A stretch of 64,000 bases of DNA from Heliomicrobium undosum (GTDB lineage Bacteria; Bacillota; Desulfitobacteriia; Heliobacteriales; Heliobacteriaceae), in the NCBI RefSeq assembly GCF_009877425.1, contig NZ_WXEY01000005.1:166893-230892 (forward strand), written 5' to 3'. The translations under genes were made by a program, and so were the position numbers. The notes under the pieces are model-generated. The model made no database searches. It was not told where the DNA came from and was given only the letters and a program-made list of their open reading frames with translations. This document shows positions 25,595 through 34,687 of this stretch, piece after piece (positions within the stretch are counted from its first letter, which is position 1; every line of letters starts with the position of its first letter).

Positions 25595-27907
25595 TTACTT
25601 CAGGCCGACAGTTTGGGTGGCTTCGTCCCAGGTGGGGGTGGCGCCGAAACGCTCAGCGATCCAGCGAACAGGCAGCATGACGCGGCCGGATTCGGACAGT
25701 TCGGGAGCGATATCCATGGTGATGCCAGCGCCGTTGATGACGAGGGTCTTGCTGCCGATGGCAACTTGCAGAACCTTGTCACCTTTGATCAGGGTAGCGG
25801 TTTGCTTGTCGCCATCCCAGACGATGTTGGCGGCGTCGATGCCCAGAGCTTCAGCTACATAGCGGACAGGCACGAAGGTGCGGCCTTCTTTGATGTAGGG
25901 AGCTTGGTCCATGGTCTTTTCAACACCGTTGATGGTGTACTTGGTGTCGTTGACTTTGAAAGCGGCAGCCACTTTCAGGTCTTGGGGAGCGGGGGTGACA
26001 ACCTTGGCAACGACAGCGGTGGTCACGGTGGAGGAAGCGAAGGGCTTCTGGATGGTGGCGTTGGCAACCATTTCGCAAGTAGCGGTAGCGTTGCCTTTGA
26101 CCTTCATGACCAGGTCGCCTTCGGGAACGGTGCGGTCAACGCGCAGTTTGATGTTGCTGACTTTGATCTTGGAGGGGGTGGAGCTGGTGGACTTGACCTT
26201 GACGACAGCGTACTTGGTTTGGTCGCTGGCGTCGGTGGCGGTGGTGGCGGAGTCAGCCATCAGAACGGCGTCGCCTTCGACGACTTCGAACTTCGGCGTG
26301 GAGGTGTAGTCAACACCGGCGGGAACATAGAGGCGCAGTTCGTTGAAGGTGGTGTTGCCGACGCCGAGAACGTTGTCGGTCTTGCTCATGAGGGCTTCTT
26401 TGAAGTTTTCGGTGACGATCACGTCGGAAGCGACTTGGTCGTTCAGACCGATCTTGACTTCGGGAGCAGCGTCAGCCTTCAAGGAGACAGGCAGAACAGC
26501 TTTGCCGAAGACGAAGTTGCCGCTGATGCCGGCGCTGCCGCCGACTTCGATTTTAACGTCGCCGGAGAAGCCAGGGGCCAGTTCCAGTTCGGTCTTTTCA
26601 AAGACCAGTTTGCCGCGCTTGTTGCCGGTGGAAGGCGCGTTGATGGTGGCCTTGGCGATGCGGCGCTCGGAGTCGATGATCTCCCAGTTGCCCAGAGCCA
26701 GGTTGTTGGCGTCGGAGTCAGCCGAGGAGATGGAGATGCCGGCGACAGTCGGGTTGCCAGCGCCAGGGATGGCGGTGGTGTGCCAACGGACGTTTTCAGG
26801 CAGGGTCAGGGTGACGGTGCGGTTGGTGACGAGGCTGCCGACCAGGTCTTCTTCGATGACGAACTTGCCAGCGACGGCGTCTTTACGGCCGGCGATGAGG
26901 GTGGGAGCGTCGCCGAAGGCCTTGATGCTGGCGCCGAATTGACCATAGCGGCCGATCACCAGGCTGGTGGGGGTGCTGGAGGTCTTGCCGCTGATGTCGA
27001 CGGTCACGTCGCCGGCTTTGGCGGTGGACTCGTCAACAGCGATGCCGAGACCGGTCAGGGCAAAGTAGACGGCGCTGTTGGACTGGGTGGCGGGGGCGGT
27101 GAAGGCCACGCCGACTTGCAGGGTGCGGTTGGAGTCGGTCAGACCTTGGATGGTGACGGTCGTGTTGCCGTCAGCCCAGATCTGGGGAACACCGGTGTTG
27201 GCAACGATGTTGCCGGTCCAGGTGAAGCCGGGGGGCAGTTTCAGTTTGATGGAGTCGGTGCCGCTCTTCAGGGAGCCGGGGCGGTCTTCCTTGAAGCGGA
27301 TGGGGTCGAGGGCGCCAGCGGCGAGACCGGCGGAGGAGAAGCTGCGCACATCGTCGATAGAGGCTTTGACGCTGCCGGTGCCGACGGAGGCGATGACAAC
27401 TTCACCGTTGGAGAAGATGCTGCCCGGTTGAGATTCGAAAACGGCCTTCATGTCGCCGCTCTGACCGGAGGGAACAACGATGTTGTTGAAGTTGATGTAG
27501 ACGAGACCTTTGTTGGTGGTGTTGGCAGTGCCTTTGACGCCGACAACGTATTCAGGGGTGGCGAGGTTCGGCTGGGTGGTGGCGTAGATACCGCCGGTGG
27601 CGCCAGCACTGTTGGCCAGCTGGTTGTTGATAGTGGTGTCATAAGTGGCGGGAACTTCATAGGTGATGCTGCCGACCTGGGTGTTGGCGGGCAGGCGCAG
27701 GCGCAGGTCGTAGGAAGCGCCGTTGGTGGAGGCGCCGGCGGGAACTTCTACCATGACGCGGGCGGAGAAGGTGCTGCCGGGCGCGGAAACCGCTTGGTTG
27801 GTGGCCGTGAAGGTGGAGGCGGCGAAGGCAGCGTTAGGGAGAATCATCGCTGCGACAAAGGCTCCAGCCAGCAGGGTGGCCACGGACTTTTTCATCCGTT
27901 TGAACAA
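25595..27907 (-). CDS. large secreted surface protein with C-terminal stalk domain, paralogue 1
   Basis: A protein of 770 residues. The start is a TTG (27907) seven bases after AGGAGGG; the same arrangement recurs in paralogues 3 and 4. A signal peptide covers about 1-29 (ending AFA). Residues 30-630 are Ala/Val/Thr-rich beta sequence with at least three repeats of one motif: an acidic ED, a G-S/A-L step, then an alternating strand ending P-x-x-x-x-W (KEDRPGSLKSG ... LPPGFTW; EEDLVGSLVTN ... LPENVRW; TENFKEALMSK ... YVPAGVDY). Residues 655-770 are a PF07833-type stalk domain (GRTFVPVRYVAEALGI; GRVMLPVRWIAERFGA). Strongly biased codon use suggests high expression. It is probably an S-layer-like wall component; an ECF-type promoter lies upstream. 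No amine-oxidase catalytic region is present. Confidence 0.8.
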   Translation of the reverse strand: MFKRMKKSVATLLAGAFVAAMILPNAAFAASTFTATNQAVSAPGSTFSARVMVEVPAGASTNGASYDLRLRLPANTQVGSITYEVPATYDTTINNQLANSAGATGGIYATTQPNLATPEYVVGVKGTANTTNKGLVYINFNNIVVPSGQSGDMKAVFESQPGSIFSNGEVVIASVGTGSVKASIDDVRSFSSAGLAAGALDPIRFKEDRPGSLKSGTDSIKLKLPPGFTWTGNIVANTGVPQIWADGNTTVTIQGLTDSNRTLQVGVAFTAPATQSNSAVYFALTGLGIAVDESTAKAGDVTVDISGKTSSTPTSLVIGRYGQFGASIKAFGDAPTLIAGRKDAVAGKFVIEEDLVGSLVTNRTVTLTLPENVRWHTTAIPGAGNPTVAGISISSADSDANNLALGNWEIIDSERRIAKATINAPSTGNKRGKLVFEKTELELAPGFSGDVKIEVGGSAGISGNFVFGKAVLPVSLKADAAPEVKIGLNDQVASDVIVTENFKEALMSKTDNVLGVGNTTFNELRLYVPAGVDYTSTPKFEVVEGDAVLMADSATTATDASDQTKYAVVKVKSTSSTPSKIKVSNIKLRVDRTVPEGDLVMKVKGNATATCEMVANATIQKPFASSTVTTAVVAKVVTPAPQDLKVAAAFKVNDTKYTINGVEKTMDQAPYIKEGRTFVPVRYVAEALGIDAANIVWDGDKQTATLIKGDKVLQVAIGSKTLVINGAGITMDIAPELSESGRVMLPVRWIAERFGATPTWDEATQTVGLK

Positions 27908-28023
27908 GAATTTTCCCTCCTAATAATATTTGGTTATGTTTCCGTGGATTCGAGCAGATGTCGCGAGTGGCCGCATACCCCCTTTCAATCTTTTTTCTCT
28001 CGAATCAAAAATGCTCTCGAAAA

Positions 28024-28053
28024 ATTAGACACAGCAATTCCAGGAAATGTTCC
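28024..28053 (-). promoter_or_regulatory. ECF-type promoter of stalk paralogue 1
   Basis: Minus strand: GGAAC (28053-28049), an 18-base spacer, GTCTAAT (28030-28024). It matches the elements before paralogues 2 and 3 and before the ECF sigma gene itself. The leader would be about 110 bases. Confidence 0.75.
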
Positions 28054-28147
28054 CGTTTGTAAAAAGATTTTTGATCTTTTTTTCATGGCAATTATATGCA
28101 CTTGCGCTCACATTCTTAAATACTGCATGATGGTCTCCGCTGTATAC

Positions 28148-28178
28148 AAAAAGGACCCGGAGGCTTCCCTCCAGGTCC
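28148..28178 (-). terminator. rho-independent terminator after stalk paralogue 2
   Basis: Minus strand: GGACCTGGAGG, loop GAAG, CCTCCGGGTCC (one mismatch), then TTTTTGTAT. It lies about 20 bases after the stop at 28200. Confidence 0.85.
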
Positions 28179-28199
28179 CTTACGAAATCCAAGATATCG

Positions 28200-30521
28200 T
28201 TACTTCAATCCAACGGTTTGACTGGCGTCATCCCAGGTCGGGGTAGCGCCGAAACGCTCGGCGATCCAGCGGACGGGAAGCATGACGCGGCCCGCGTCCG
28301 TCAATTCCGGCGCCACATCCATGGTGATGCTCACACCGTTGATCAACTGGGTGCGGCTGCCGATGGCGATCTGGAGCACCTTGTCGCCTTTGATCAGCGT
28401 CGCTGTCTGTTTTTCGCCGTCCCAGATGACGTTCATATGGTCGATGCCCAGGGATTCGGCCACATAGCGGACAGGCACAAAGACACGGCCTTCCTTGATG
28501 TAGGGCGCTTGGTCCATCGTCTTTTCGACGCCGTTGACAGAGTACCTGGCGCTGTTCACCTTAAAGGAGGCGCTGGTCTTCTGTTCCCCCGGCGCCGGGG
28601 TGTTCACCCGGGCGATGACGGCGGAGGTGACGGTGGAGGAGGCAAAGGGCTTCTGGATGTCGGCGTTGACCACCATTTCCGACGTGGCTGTGCCATTGCC
28701 CTTGATCTTAAGGACGATATCCCCCTCGGGGACAGTCCGGTCGACACGCAGCTTGATGTTGCTGATCTTGATCCTGGAGGGTGTGGAACTCGTGGACTTG
28801 ATCTTGACGACGGCGTAGTTGGCGCGCTCCGTCGCATCGGTCGCAGTCGTGGCCGAATCGCCCATCAGGACCAGGTCGCCTTCGACGACTTCGAATTTCG
28901 GCGTTGTGGTGAAGTCTACGCCGGCAGGGAGATAGAGCCGCAGTTCGTTGAAGGTGACGCTCGTATTGACGTTGCTGATCTGAACGGAATCGTTCTTGCT
29001 CATGAGCGCTTCTTTGTAGTTCTCCGTGACGGTCACATCCGCCGCAGCCTGGTTGTCAAGGCCGATCTTCACCTCAGGCGCGCTGTTTGCCGACATCGAA
29101 ACAGGCAGCACCGCCTTGCCGATGGTGAAGGCGCCCGACAGACCGGCGCTGCCGCTGACTTCCACCTTGATGTCGCCGCTGAATCCGGGCGCGATTTCCA
29201 GTTCGGCCTTTTCGAAGACCAGCTTGCCGCGCTTGTTGCCGGTAGAAGGCTGGTTGACCGTCGCCTTGGCGATACGGCGTTCCGAGTCGATGATTTCCCA
29301 GCCGTTGCCGTTGGTCAAGGCGAGGTTGTTGGCGTCTGAATCAGCCGAGGAGAGGGAGATGCCGGAAACGGTGGGATTGCCCGGGTTCGGAATATTGGTG
29401 GTGTGCCAGCGGACATTGTCCGGCAGGGTCAGCGTGATGGTGCGGTTCGCCACGAGGCTGCCGACGAGGTCCTCTTCGATGACGAACTTGCCGGCGATGG
29501 CGTCCTTCCGGCCGGCGAGCAATGTAGGGGTGTCGCCGTACGTTTTGATGTGGGCGCCGTATTCGCCGTAGCTTCCGATCACCAGGCTGCCCGGCGTGCA
29601 GGAGGAGCGGCCGCCGATGTCGACGGTCACGTCGCCTGTTCTGGCCGTTGATTCATCGACTGAGACGCCGATACCGTTGAGCGAGAAATAGACGGCGCTG
29701 TTGGACTGGGTGGCGCCGTTGTTAAAAGCGACGCCGATCTGCAGGGTGCGGCCCGAATCGGTCGTTCCCTGATAGGTAATCACCGTATTGGCGTCAGACC
29801 AGATCTGACTGATCGGCGTGCCTGCGGCGGGAACGTTCGACCAGGTAAATCCGGCAGGCAATTTCAATTTAATCGTATCTGTGCCCGATTTGAGCGCGCC
29901 GGGACGGTCCTCTTTGATACGGATCGGATCAATCGCAGCCAGGCCGGACGAGGAGAAACTGCGGACGTCATCGATGGAGGCGGTCAGGCTGCCGCTGCCG
30001 ACGGAGGCGATGATCACTTCGCCGTTGGAGAAAATACTGCCGGGACGGGCTTCAAAGACGGCTTTAAAGTTACCGTTCTGGCCGGAAGGGACGGTGATGT
30101 TCGTGAAGTTGACGTAAAGCAGCCCTTTGCCGGTGTTGCCTGTGCCCTGCACGTTGATGACAAACTCCGGTGTGCCGGGACTCGGCTGGCTGGTGGCGTT
30201 GCCGTTGGTAAAGCCGCCGGCTGTGTTGGCCAGTTGGTTGCCTATGCCGTTATCATAAGATGGCGGGATATCATAGGTGATGGCGCCGACCTGGGTGTTG
30301 CTCGGCAGCCGCAGCCTCAACTCATACTGCTGGCCGCCGACGGCGGCGCCGTAGGGCACTTCGATCATCACGCGGGCGCTGAAGGTGCTGCCCGGGGCGG
30401 AGACGGCCTGTTGAGTCGGCATATAGGTGGAACTGGCAAGGGCGACGTTGGGAAGCAGCATGGCTGCCAGGAAGATAACCGAAATCAGAGAGACAACGGT
30501 TTTTTTCATCTGCGGAAACAC
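28200..30521 (-). CDS. large secreted surface protein with C-terminal stalk domain, paralogue 2
   Basis: A protein of 773 residues starting at a GTG (30521) behind a G-rich site (AGGAGTGGGGGG). It is collinear with paralogues 1 and 3 over its full length: signal peptide (about 1-29), the same three ED/GSL/P...W beta repeats and the C-terminal stalk domain with GRVFVPVRYVAESLGI and GRVMLPVRWIAERFGA. It is the most diverged of the first three copies at both DNA and protein level, and lacks the shared terminator sequence. An ECF-type promoter lies about 130 bases upstream and a terminator after the stop, so it is a single-gene unit. It is probably a structural surface protein. Confidence 0.8.
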   Translation of the reverse strand: MFPQMKKTVVSLISVIFLAAMLLPNVALASSTYMPTQQAVSAPGSTFSARVMIEVPYGAAVGGQQYELRLRLPSNTQVGAITYDIPPSYDNGIGNQLANTAGGFTNGNATSQPSPGTPEFVINVQGTGNTGKGLLYVNFTNITVPSGQNGNFKAVFEARPGSIFSNGEVIIASVGSGSLTASIDDVRSFSSSGLAAIDPIRIKEDRPGALKSGTDTIKLKLPAGFTWSNVPAAGTPISQIWSDANTVITYQGTTDSGRTLQIGVAFNNGATQSNSAVYFSLNGIGVSVDESTARTGDVTVDIGGRSSCTPGSLVIGSYGEYGAHIKTYGDTPTLLAGRKDAIAGKFVIEEDLVGSLVANRTITLTLPDNVRWHTTNIPNPGNPTVSGISLSSADSDANNLALTNGNGWEIIDSERRIAKATVNQPSTGNKRGKLVFEKAELEIAPGFSGDIKVEVSGSAGLSGAFTIGKAVLPVSMSANSAPEVKIGLDNQAAADVTVTENYKEALMSKNDSVQISNVNTSVTFNELRLYLPAGVDFTTTPKFEVVEGDLVLMGDSATTATDATERANYAVVKIKSTSSTPSRIKISNIKLRVDRTVPEGDIVLKIKGNGTATSEMVVNADIQKPFASSTVTSAVIARVNTPAPGEQKTSASFKVNSARYSVNGVEKTMDQAPYIKEGRVFVPVRYVAESLGIDHMNVIWDGEKQTATLIKGDKVLQIAIGSRTQLINGVSITMDVAPELTDAGRVMLPVRWIAERFGATPTWDDASQTVGLK

Positions 30522-30648
30522 AAAGATCCCCCCACTCCTGTTTGGTTATGTATGCCTGTTGGGCTATATATACGGCAGACAGGCGAATGGAAGAAGTCTC
30601 CCTTCCCCTGTTCCGTTGTTTTCCTTTGTGAATCGAAGCTCTTAATTG

Positions 30649-30678
30649 ATTAGACACGCAAATGACGGTGATAGTTCC
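30649..30678 (-). promoter_or_regulatory. ECF-type promoter of stalk paralogue 2
   Basis: Minus strand: GGAAC (30678-30674), an 18-base spacer, GTCTAAT (30655-30649). The -10 core and spacing are the same as for paralogues 1 and 3 and the sigma gene. Confidence 0.75.
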
Positions 30679-30730
30679 CTTTGGCCGGCGCCAACCTGGC
30701 TTGCCTTGTTGATCCAATTTTACCGGAGAA

Positions 30731-30770
30731 AACTGAAAGGAACCTGAAGGAAAGCTCCTTCAGGTTCCTT
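30731..30770 (-). terminator. rho-independent terminator after stalk paralogue 3
   Basis: Minus strand: AAGGAACCTGAAGGA, short loop, TCCTTCAGGTTCCTT, then TCAGTTTTCT. It has a 15-bp stem almost identical to the terminator of paralogue 1. Confidence 0.9.
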
Positions 30771-30785
30771 GAGCCGGAACTGAAA

Positions 30786-33104
30786 TTACTTCAGGCCGAC
30801 AGTTTGGGTGGCTTCGTCCCAGGTGGGGGTGGCGCCGAAACGCTCAGCGATCCAGCGAACAGGCAGCATGACGCGGCCGGATTCGGACAGTTCGGGAGCG
30901 ACATCCATGGTGATGCCGGCGCCGTTGACGACGAGGGTCTTGCTGCCGATGGCAACTTGGAGGACCTTGTCGCCTTTGATCAGGGTAGCGGTTTCCTTCT
31001 CGCCATCCCAGATGATGTTGGCGGCGTCGATGCCCAGAGCTTCAGCTACATAGCGGACAGGCACGAAGGTGCGGCCTTCTTTGATGAAGGGAGCTTGGTC
31101 CATGGTCTTCTCAACACCGTTGATGGTGTACTTGGTGTCGTTGACTTTGAAAGCGGCAGCCACTTTCAGGTCTTGGGGAGCGGGGGTGACAACCTTCGCG
31201 ATGACGGCGGAGGTCACGGTGGAGGAAGCAAAGGGCTTCTGGATGGTGGCGTTGGCAACCATTTCGCAGACGGCGGTGCCGTTGCCTTTGACCTTCAGGA
31301 CGAGGTCGCCTTCGGGAACGGTGCGGTCAACGCGCAGTTTGATGTTGCTGACTTTGATCTTGGAGGGGGTGGAGCTGGTGGACTTGACCTTGACGACAGC
31401 GTACTTGGTTTGGTCGCTGGCGTCGGTGGCGGTGGTGGCGGAGTCGGCCATCAGAACCACGTCGCCTTCGACGACTTCGAACTTCGGCGTGGAGGTGAAG
31501 TCAACGCCGGCGGGCAGGTAGAGACGCAGTTCGTTGAAGGTGACGTTGCCGACACCGGAAACGTTGCTGGTCTTGCTCATGAGGGCTTCTTTGAAGTTTT
31601 CGGTGACGACCACTTCAGAGGCGACTTGGTCGTTCAGACCGATTTTCACTTCGGGAGCGGTTTCGGCCTTCACGTCAACAGGCTTGACAGCCTTGGCGAT
31701 GATGAAGGTGCCGTCGAGACCGGCGCTGCCGCCGACTTCGACTTTAACGTCGCCGGAGAAACCGGGGGCCAGTTGCAGTTCGGTCTTTTCAAAGACCAGT
31801 TTGCCGCGCTTGTTGCCGGTGGAAGGCGTGTTGATGGTGGCCTTGGCGATGCGGCGCTCGGAGTCGATGATCTCCCAGCCGTTGCCGTTGGTCAGGGCCA
31901 GGCTGTTGGCATCGGAATCAGAGGAGGAGACGGCGATGCCGGAGACAGTGGGGTTGCCGGAGACGGGAATGCTGCTGGTGTTCCAGCGGACGTTCTCGGG
32001 CAGGGTCAGGGTGATGGTGCGGTTGGCGACGAGGCTGCCGACCAGTTCTTCTTCGATGACGAACTTGCCGGCGGTTTCGCCGCTGCGGCCAGCCAGGACG
32101 GTCGGGGTGTCGCCGAAGGCCTTGATAGCGGCGCCGAAGGTGCCGTAACGGCCGATGACCAGGCTGCCAGGGGTGGTGGAGGCCTTGCCGCTGACGTCGA
32201 CGGTCACGTCGCCGGCTTTGGCGGTGGACTCGTCAACAGCGATGCCGAGACCGGTGAGGGAGAAATAGACGGCGCTGCTGGACTGGGTGGCGCCGCCGGT
32301 GAAGGCCACGCCCACTTGCAGGGTCCGGCCGGAGTCGGTGGTGCCCTGATAGGTGACGACGGTGTTGGCGTCAGCCCAGATCTGGTTGATCACGGTGTTG
32401 GTGGCAGGAACGTTGGCCCAGGTGAAACCGGGGGGCAGCTTCAGCTTGATCGCGTCGGTGCCGCTCTTCAGGGCGCCGGGGCGGTCTTCCTTGAAGCGGA
32501 TGGGGTCAACGGCGCCGTTGAGGCCGGCGGAAGAGAAGCTCCGCACGTCATCAATCGAAGCGGTGACACTGCCGTTGCCGACGGTGGCGATGACCACTTC
32601 GCCGTTGGAGAAGATGCTGCCAGGCTGGGATTCAAAGGCTACTTTGAAATCGCCGCTTTGGCCGGAGGGAACAACGATGTTGTTGAAGTTGACGTAGACA
32701 AGGCCCTTGTTGGTCGTGTTGGCGCTGCCGGCAACGCCGACGACGAACTCGGGAGTGGTGAGGTTCGGCTGGGTCGAGGTGTACACTGCGCCGGTGCCGC
32801 CGGCAGTGTTGGTCAACTGGTTGCCGATACCGTTGTCGTAAGAGGCGGGCACCTCATAGGTGATGGAGCCGACTTGGGTATTGGCAGGCAGGCGCAGGCG
32901 CAGGGTGTAGGGCGTGCCGTTGGTGGAGGCGCCTTGGGGGACTTCCACCATGACGCGGGCGGAGAAGGTGCTGCCGGGGGCGGAAGATGCTTGCTGAGTG
33001 GCCGTGAAGGTGGAGGCGGCGAAAGCAGCATTCGGAAGAATCATCGCTGCGACGAACGCTCCAGCCAGCAGGCTGGCCACGGATTTTTTCATCCGTTTGA
33101 ACAA
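30786..33104 (-). CDS. large secreted surface protein with C-terminal stalk domain, paralogue 3
   Basis: A protein of 772 residues starting at a TTG (33104) behind TAGGAGGG. It is very close to paralogue 1, with the same signal peptide (MFKRMKKSVA), internal beta repeats and stalk domain. The last 120 bases (30782-30901) are identical to those of paralogue 1 (25591-25710), which points to recent duplication or gene conversion. An ECF-type promoter lies about 115-145 bases upstream, and a weaker housekeeping-like promoter lies further out. It is probably a structural cell-surface protein made in large amounts, judging from codon bias. No catalytic motif was seen. Confidence 0.8.
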   Translation of the reverse strand: MFKRMKKSVASLLAGAFVAAMILPNAAFAASTFTATQQASSAPGSTFSARVMVEVPQGASTNGTPYTLRLRLPANTQVGSITYEVPASYDNGIGNQLTNTAGGTGAVYTSTQPNLTTPEFVVGVAGSANTTNKGLVYVNFNNIVVPSGQSGDFKVAFESQPGSIFSNGEVVIATVGNGSVTASIDDVRSFSSAGLNGAVDPIRFKEDRPGALKSGTDAIKLKLPPGFTWANVPATNTVINQIWADANTVVTYQGTTDSGRTLQVGVAFTGGATQSSSAVYFSLTGLGIAVDESTAKAGDVTVDVSGKASTTPGSLVIGRYGTFGAAIKAFGDTPTVLAGRSGETAGKFVIEEELVGSLVANRTITLTLPENVRWNTSSIPVSGNPTVSGIAVSSSDSDANSLALTNGNGWEIIDSERRIAKATINTPSTGNKRGKLVFEKTELQLAPGFSGDVKVEVGGSAGLDGTFIIAKAVKPVDVKAETAPEVKIGLNDQVASEVVVTENFKEALMSKTSNVSGVGNVTFNELRLYLPAGVDFTSTPKFEVVEGDVVLMADSATTATDASDQTKYAVVKVKSTSSTPSKIKVSNIKLRVDRTVPEGDLVLKVKGNGTAVCEMVANATIQKPFASSTVTSAVIAKVVTPAPQDLKVAAAFKVNDTKYTINGVEKTMDQAPFIKEGRTFVPVRYVAEALGIDAANIIWDGEKETATLIKGDKVLQVAIGSKTLVVNGAGITMDVAPELSESGRVMLPVRWIAERFGATPTWDEATQTVGLK

Positions 33105-33218
33105 GTGTAATTCCCTCCTAATTTTCTTCGATTATGTAGTGCGTATCCTGGCGCGATGTGGCAGTGTGGCAACATTCCCCCTTCCTCGCTGTCCATCCGC
33201 GTATGTTGTTCACGTAAT

Positions 33219-33248
33219 CTTAGACACGCGCTTTATCGTGTTTGTTCC
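33219..33248 (-). promoter_or_regulatory. ECF-type promoter of stalk paralogue 3
   Basis: Minus strand: GGAAC (33248-33244), an 18-base spacer, GTCTAAG (33225-33219). It is one base different in the -10 from the other three elements. The 301-base gap 33105-33405 holds this site, the candidate promoter at 33298 and the TolC-gene terminator, and is otherwise AT-rich without a gene. Confidence 0.72.
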
Positions 33249-33297
33249 GTCTTTCTCGAATTTATTTTAAAAAAATTTCTTTTCCTTTTAAATTAAT

Positions 33298-33325
33298 TGT
33301 ATAAATGGTAAAAAATATATAACAA
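33298..33325 (-). promoter_or_regulatory. possible second, housekeeping-type promoter for stalk paralogue 3
   Basis: Minus strand: TTGTTA (33325-33320), a 16-base spacer, TATACA (33303-33298), in an AT-rich stretch between the TolC-gene terminator and the ECF-type element. The match is modest and AT-rich DNA gives chance hits. Confidence 0.3.
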
Positions 33326-33339
33326 CGGCTTTTAGGCGA

Positions 33340-33369
33340 CCAAAAAGAAAAGCAGCCTCTCGGCTGCTT
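33340..33369 (-). terminator. rho-independent terminator after the TolC-family gene
   Basis: Minus strand: AAGCAGCC, loop GAGA, GGCTGCTT, then TTCTTTTTGG. It is a perfect eight-base-pair stem, 37 bases after the stop codon. Confidence 0.85.
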
Positions 33370-33405
33370 GACATCCTGATGATCCCTTAGGCAGTTCCCG
33401 GCAGG

Positions 33406-34509
33406 TTAGCTCCCCGAAGTCCAGGGCTTTTCAAAGCTCTGTTTGCTTTGCTCGTGCCGACAGATCAGGTCGAAGAGGTCCCGCTGCGCCGACGCCAGTT
33501 GCGATTCAGCGCTGACGAGTTCGATCCGGGTGATCAAGCCTACATCATACTGCACCTTGGCCACGCGATAGGATTCTTCGGCGTTGCGGAGCGCTTCCGT
33601 AAGTCCCTCATGCTGCTCCTCCATTTGTTTGAGGGAGTAGTAGAGACCGCGAACCGTTTTGTCTGTCGTTTCCTTGGCCTTGCTGTAGTCGAGTTCCGCT
33701 TTGTTGATATCGATCTGACCGGTTTTAAAGGGGCTGGCGGCCATCCGGACGGCTTTCTTGATATCCACGGTATATTGGGCATTGAACACGGACGGGCTAT
33801 TGACGAGCGCCTTGGCCACCTCATAGTCGAGGTTTTCTACATTGATTGGCCTAAAGACCGGCTGCTCGGTCAGCACGGGGCGCTGTTCCACGTTGATGCC
33901 AAGGAGGATATCGAACTTGACATAGGCATCTTTCAAAGCTTCCTGGGCAGCCACAAGCGTTGCCTTGGCGCCGGCGGCGTTGGCTTCCGCGCTGACGACG
34001 CTCGTAGCGCTGACGGTCCCTACCGTTTTTCCGGCGCGGGCGGCCCGCAGTTTCCATTCCGCCGCTTCCAGCGCCTTTTGGGCGGCGTTGACTTTTTTCT
34101 GGGCGTTGAGGACATCGAGGTAGCGCTGGATCGTTTGCGCCTCCACTGTATCCTGTCTGGCGCCTTGTGTCTTCTTGGCCACCTGCCAGTTCAGGTCAGA
34201 CGTCAACGTCCGGTTCAGGGCCGCCGCGTTAGCGGCGTCTGCCGGGTTCAGCGGCGTGAACTTGAGCAGTGTAGTCGAGTCGTCACGGACCTCCCAGGCG
34301 CGATCCACATCCAGCTTGGCCTGCTGGTAGTCCTTGCTGTTCTGCAAGGCCAGCGCCTTCGCCTGGTCAATCGTCAACATCATGACGCCGTCAGCCGCTT
34401 GCTGGGTCGCCGCCGGGAGCGGGGTTTCAGCGGCAAAAGCGGGAACAGTCAACAGGTTGGCGGCGATCAGGACAGACACAGTCTGCGCAAGCCATCGTTT
34501 TTTCGTCAT
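33406..34509 (-). CDS. TolC-family (outer-membrane-efflux-like) secreted coiled-coil protein
   Basis: A protein of 367 residues; the ATG follows GGAGGT. A signal peptide (about 1-27, ending AFA) precedes two helical halves that both resemble TolC repeats: LTIDQAKALALQNSKDYQQA with a long Ala/Lys/Glu-rich helix, then MAASPFKTGQIDINKAELDY and the diagnostic SYRVAKVQYDVGLITRIELVSAESQLASAQRDLFD. It is shorter than Gram-negative TolC (about 470 mature residues) and obvious barrel strands are not evident. No fusion-protein or pump gene lies nearby. It stands between the third and fourth stalk paralogues, so it may be a periplasm- or wall-located structural protein rather than an efflux duct. Confidence 0.75.
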   Translation of the reverse strand: MTKKRWLAQTVSVLIAANLLTVPAFAAETPLPAATQQAADGVMMLTIDQAKALALQNSKDYQQAKLDVDRAWEVRDDSTTLLKFTPLNPADAANAAALNRTLTSDLNWQVAKKTQGARQDTVEAQTIQRYLDVLNAQKKVNAAQKALEAAEWKLRAARAGKTVGTVSATSVVSAEANAAGAKATLVAAQEALKDAYVKFDILLGINVEQRPVLTEQPVFRPINVENLDYEVAKALVNSPSVFNAQYTVDIKKAVRMAASPFKTGQIDINKAELDYSKAKETTDKTVRGLYYSLKQMEEQHEGLTEALRNAEESYRVAKVQYDVGLITRIELVSAESQLASAQRDLFDLICRHEQSKQSFEKPWTSGS

Positions 34510-34621
34510 CGATATGTACCTCCATATTTGTCCACTATGTAATTTCCAGGCTGAAATCTTTATGTAGTTGAATACACAATCAGTTTACACGCAACCGACC
34601 GGCGGGTCAATAGCCTCCCGA

Positions 34622-34657
34622 CAAGAAGACCGGCCCGGCCTTTCGGCCGGACCGGTC
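34622..34657 (-). terminator. probable terminator after stalk paralogue 4
   Basis: Minus strand: GACCGGTCCGGCC, loop GAAA, GGCCGGGCCGGTC (one G-T position), then TTCTTGTC. The stem is very stable but the U-tract is poor, so read-through into the TolC-family gene is possible. Confidence 0.65.
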
Positions 34658-34687
34658 TATCGGAGGATGCTGTGGTTCGGTCGCTTG

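Noticed and set aside
28055..28085. AT-rich hairpin AAAAGAT/ATCTTTT upstream of the paralogue 1 promoter
   Set aside because: Low-complexity pairing with no gene to terminate there; it may be chance.
25613..28246. 877-codon open frame on the plus strand, antisense to stalk paralogue 1
   Set aside because: It mirrors the minus-strand gene, is Gly/Ala/Asp/Val-rich with no signal peptide or family, and similar antisense frames appear opposite each paralogue. Strong codon bias in the real gene removes stops on the other strand.
30681..33110. 809-codon plus-strand frame antisense to stalk paralogue 3
   Set aside because: Same explanation; its similarity to the frame at 25613 simply follows from the similarity of the two minus-strand genes.
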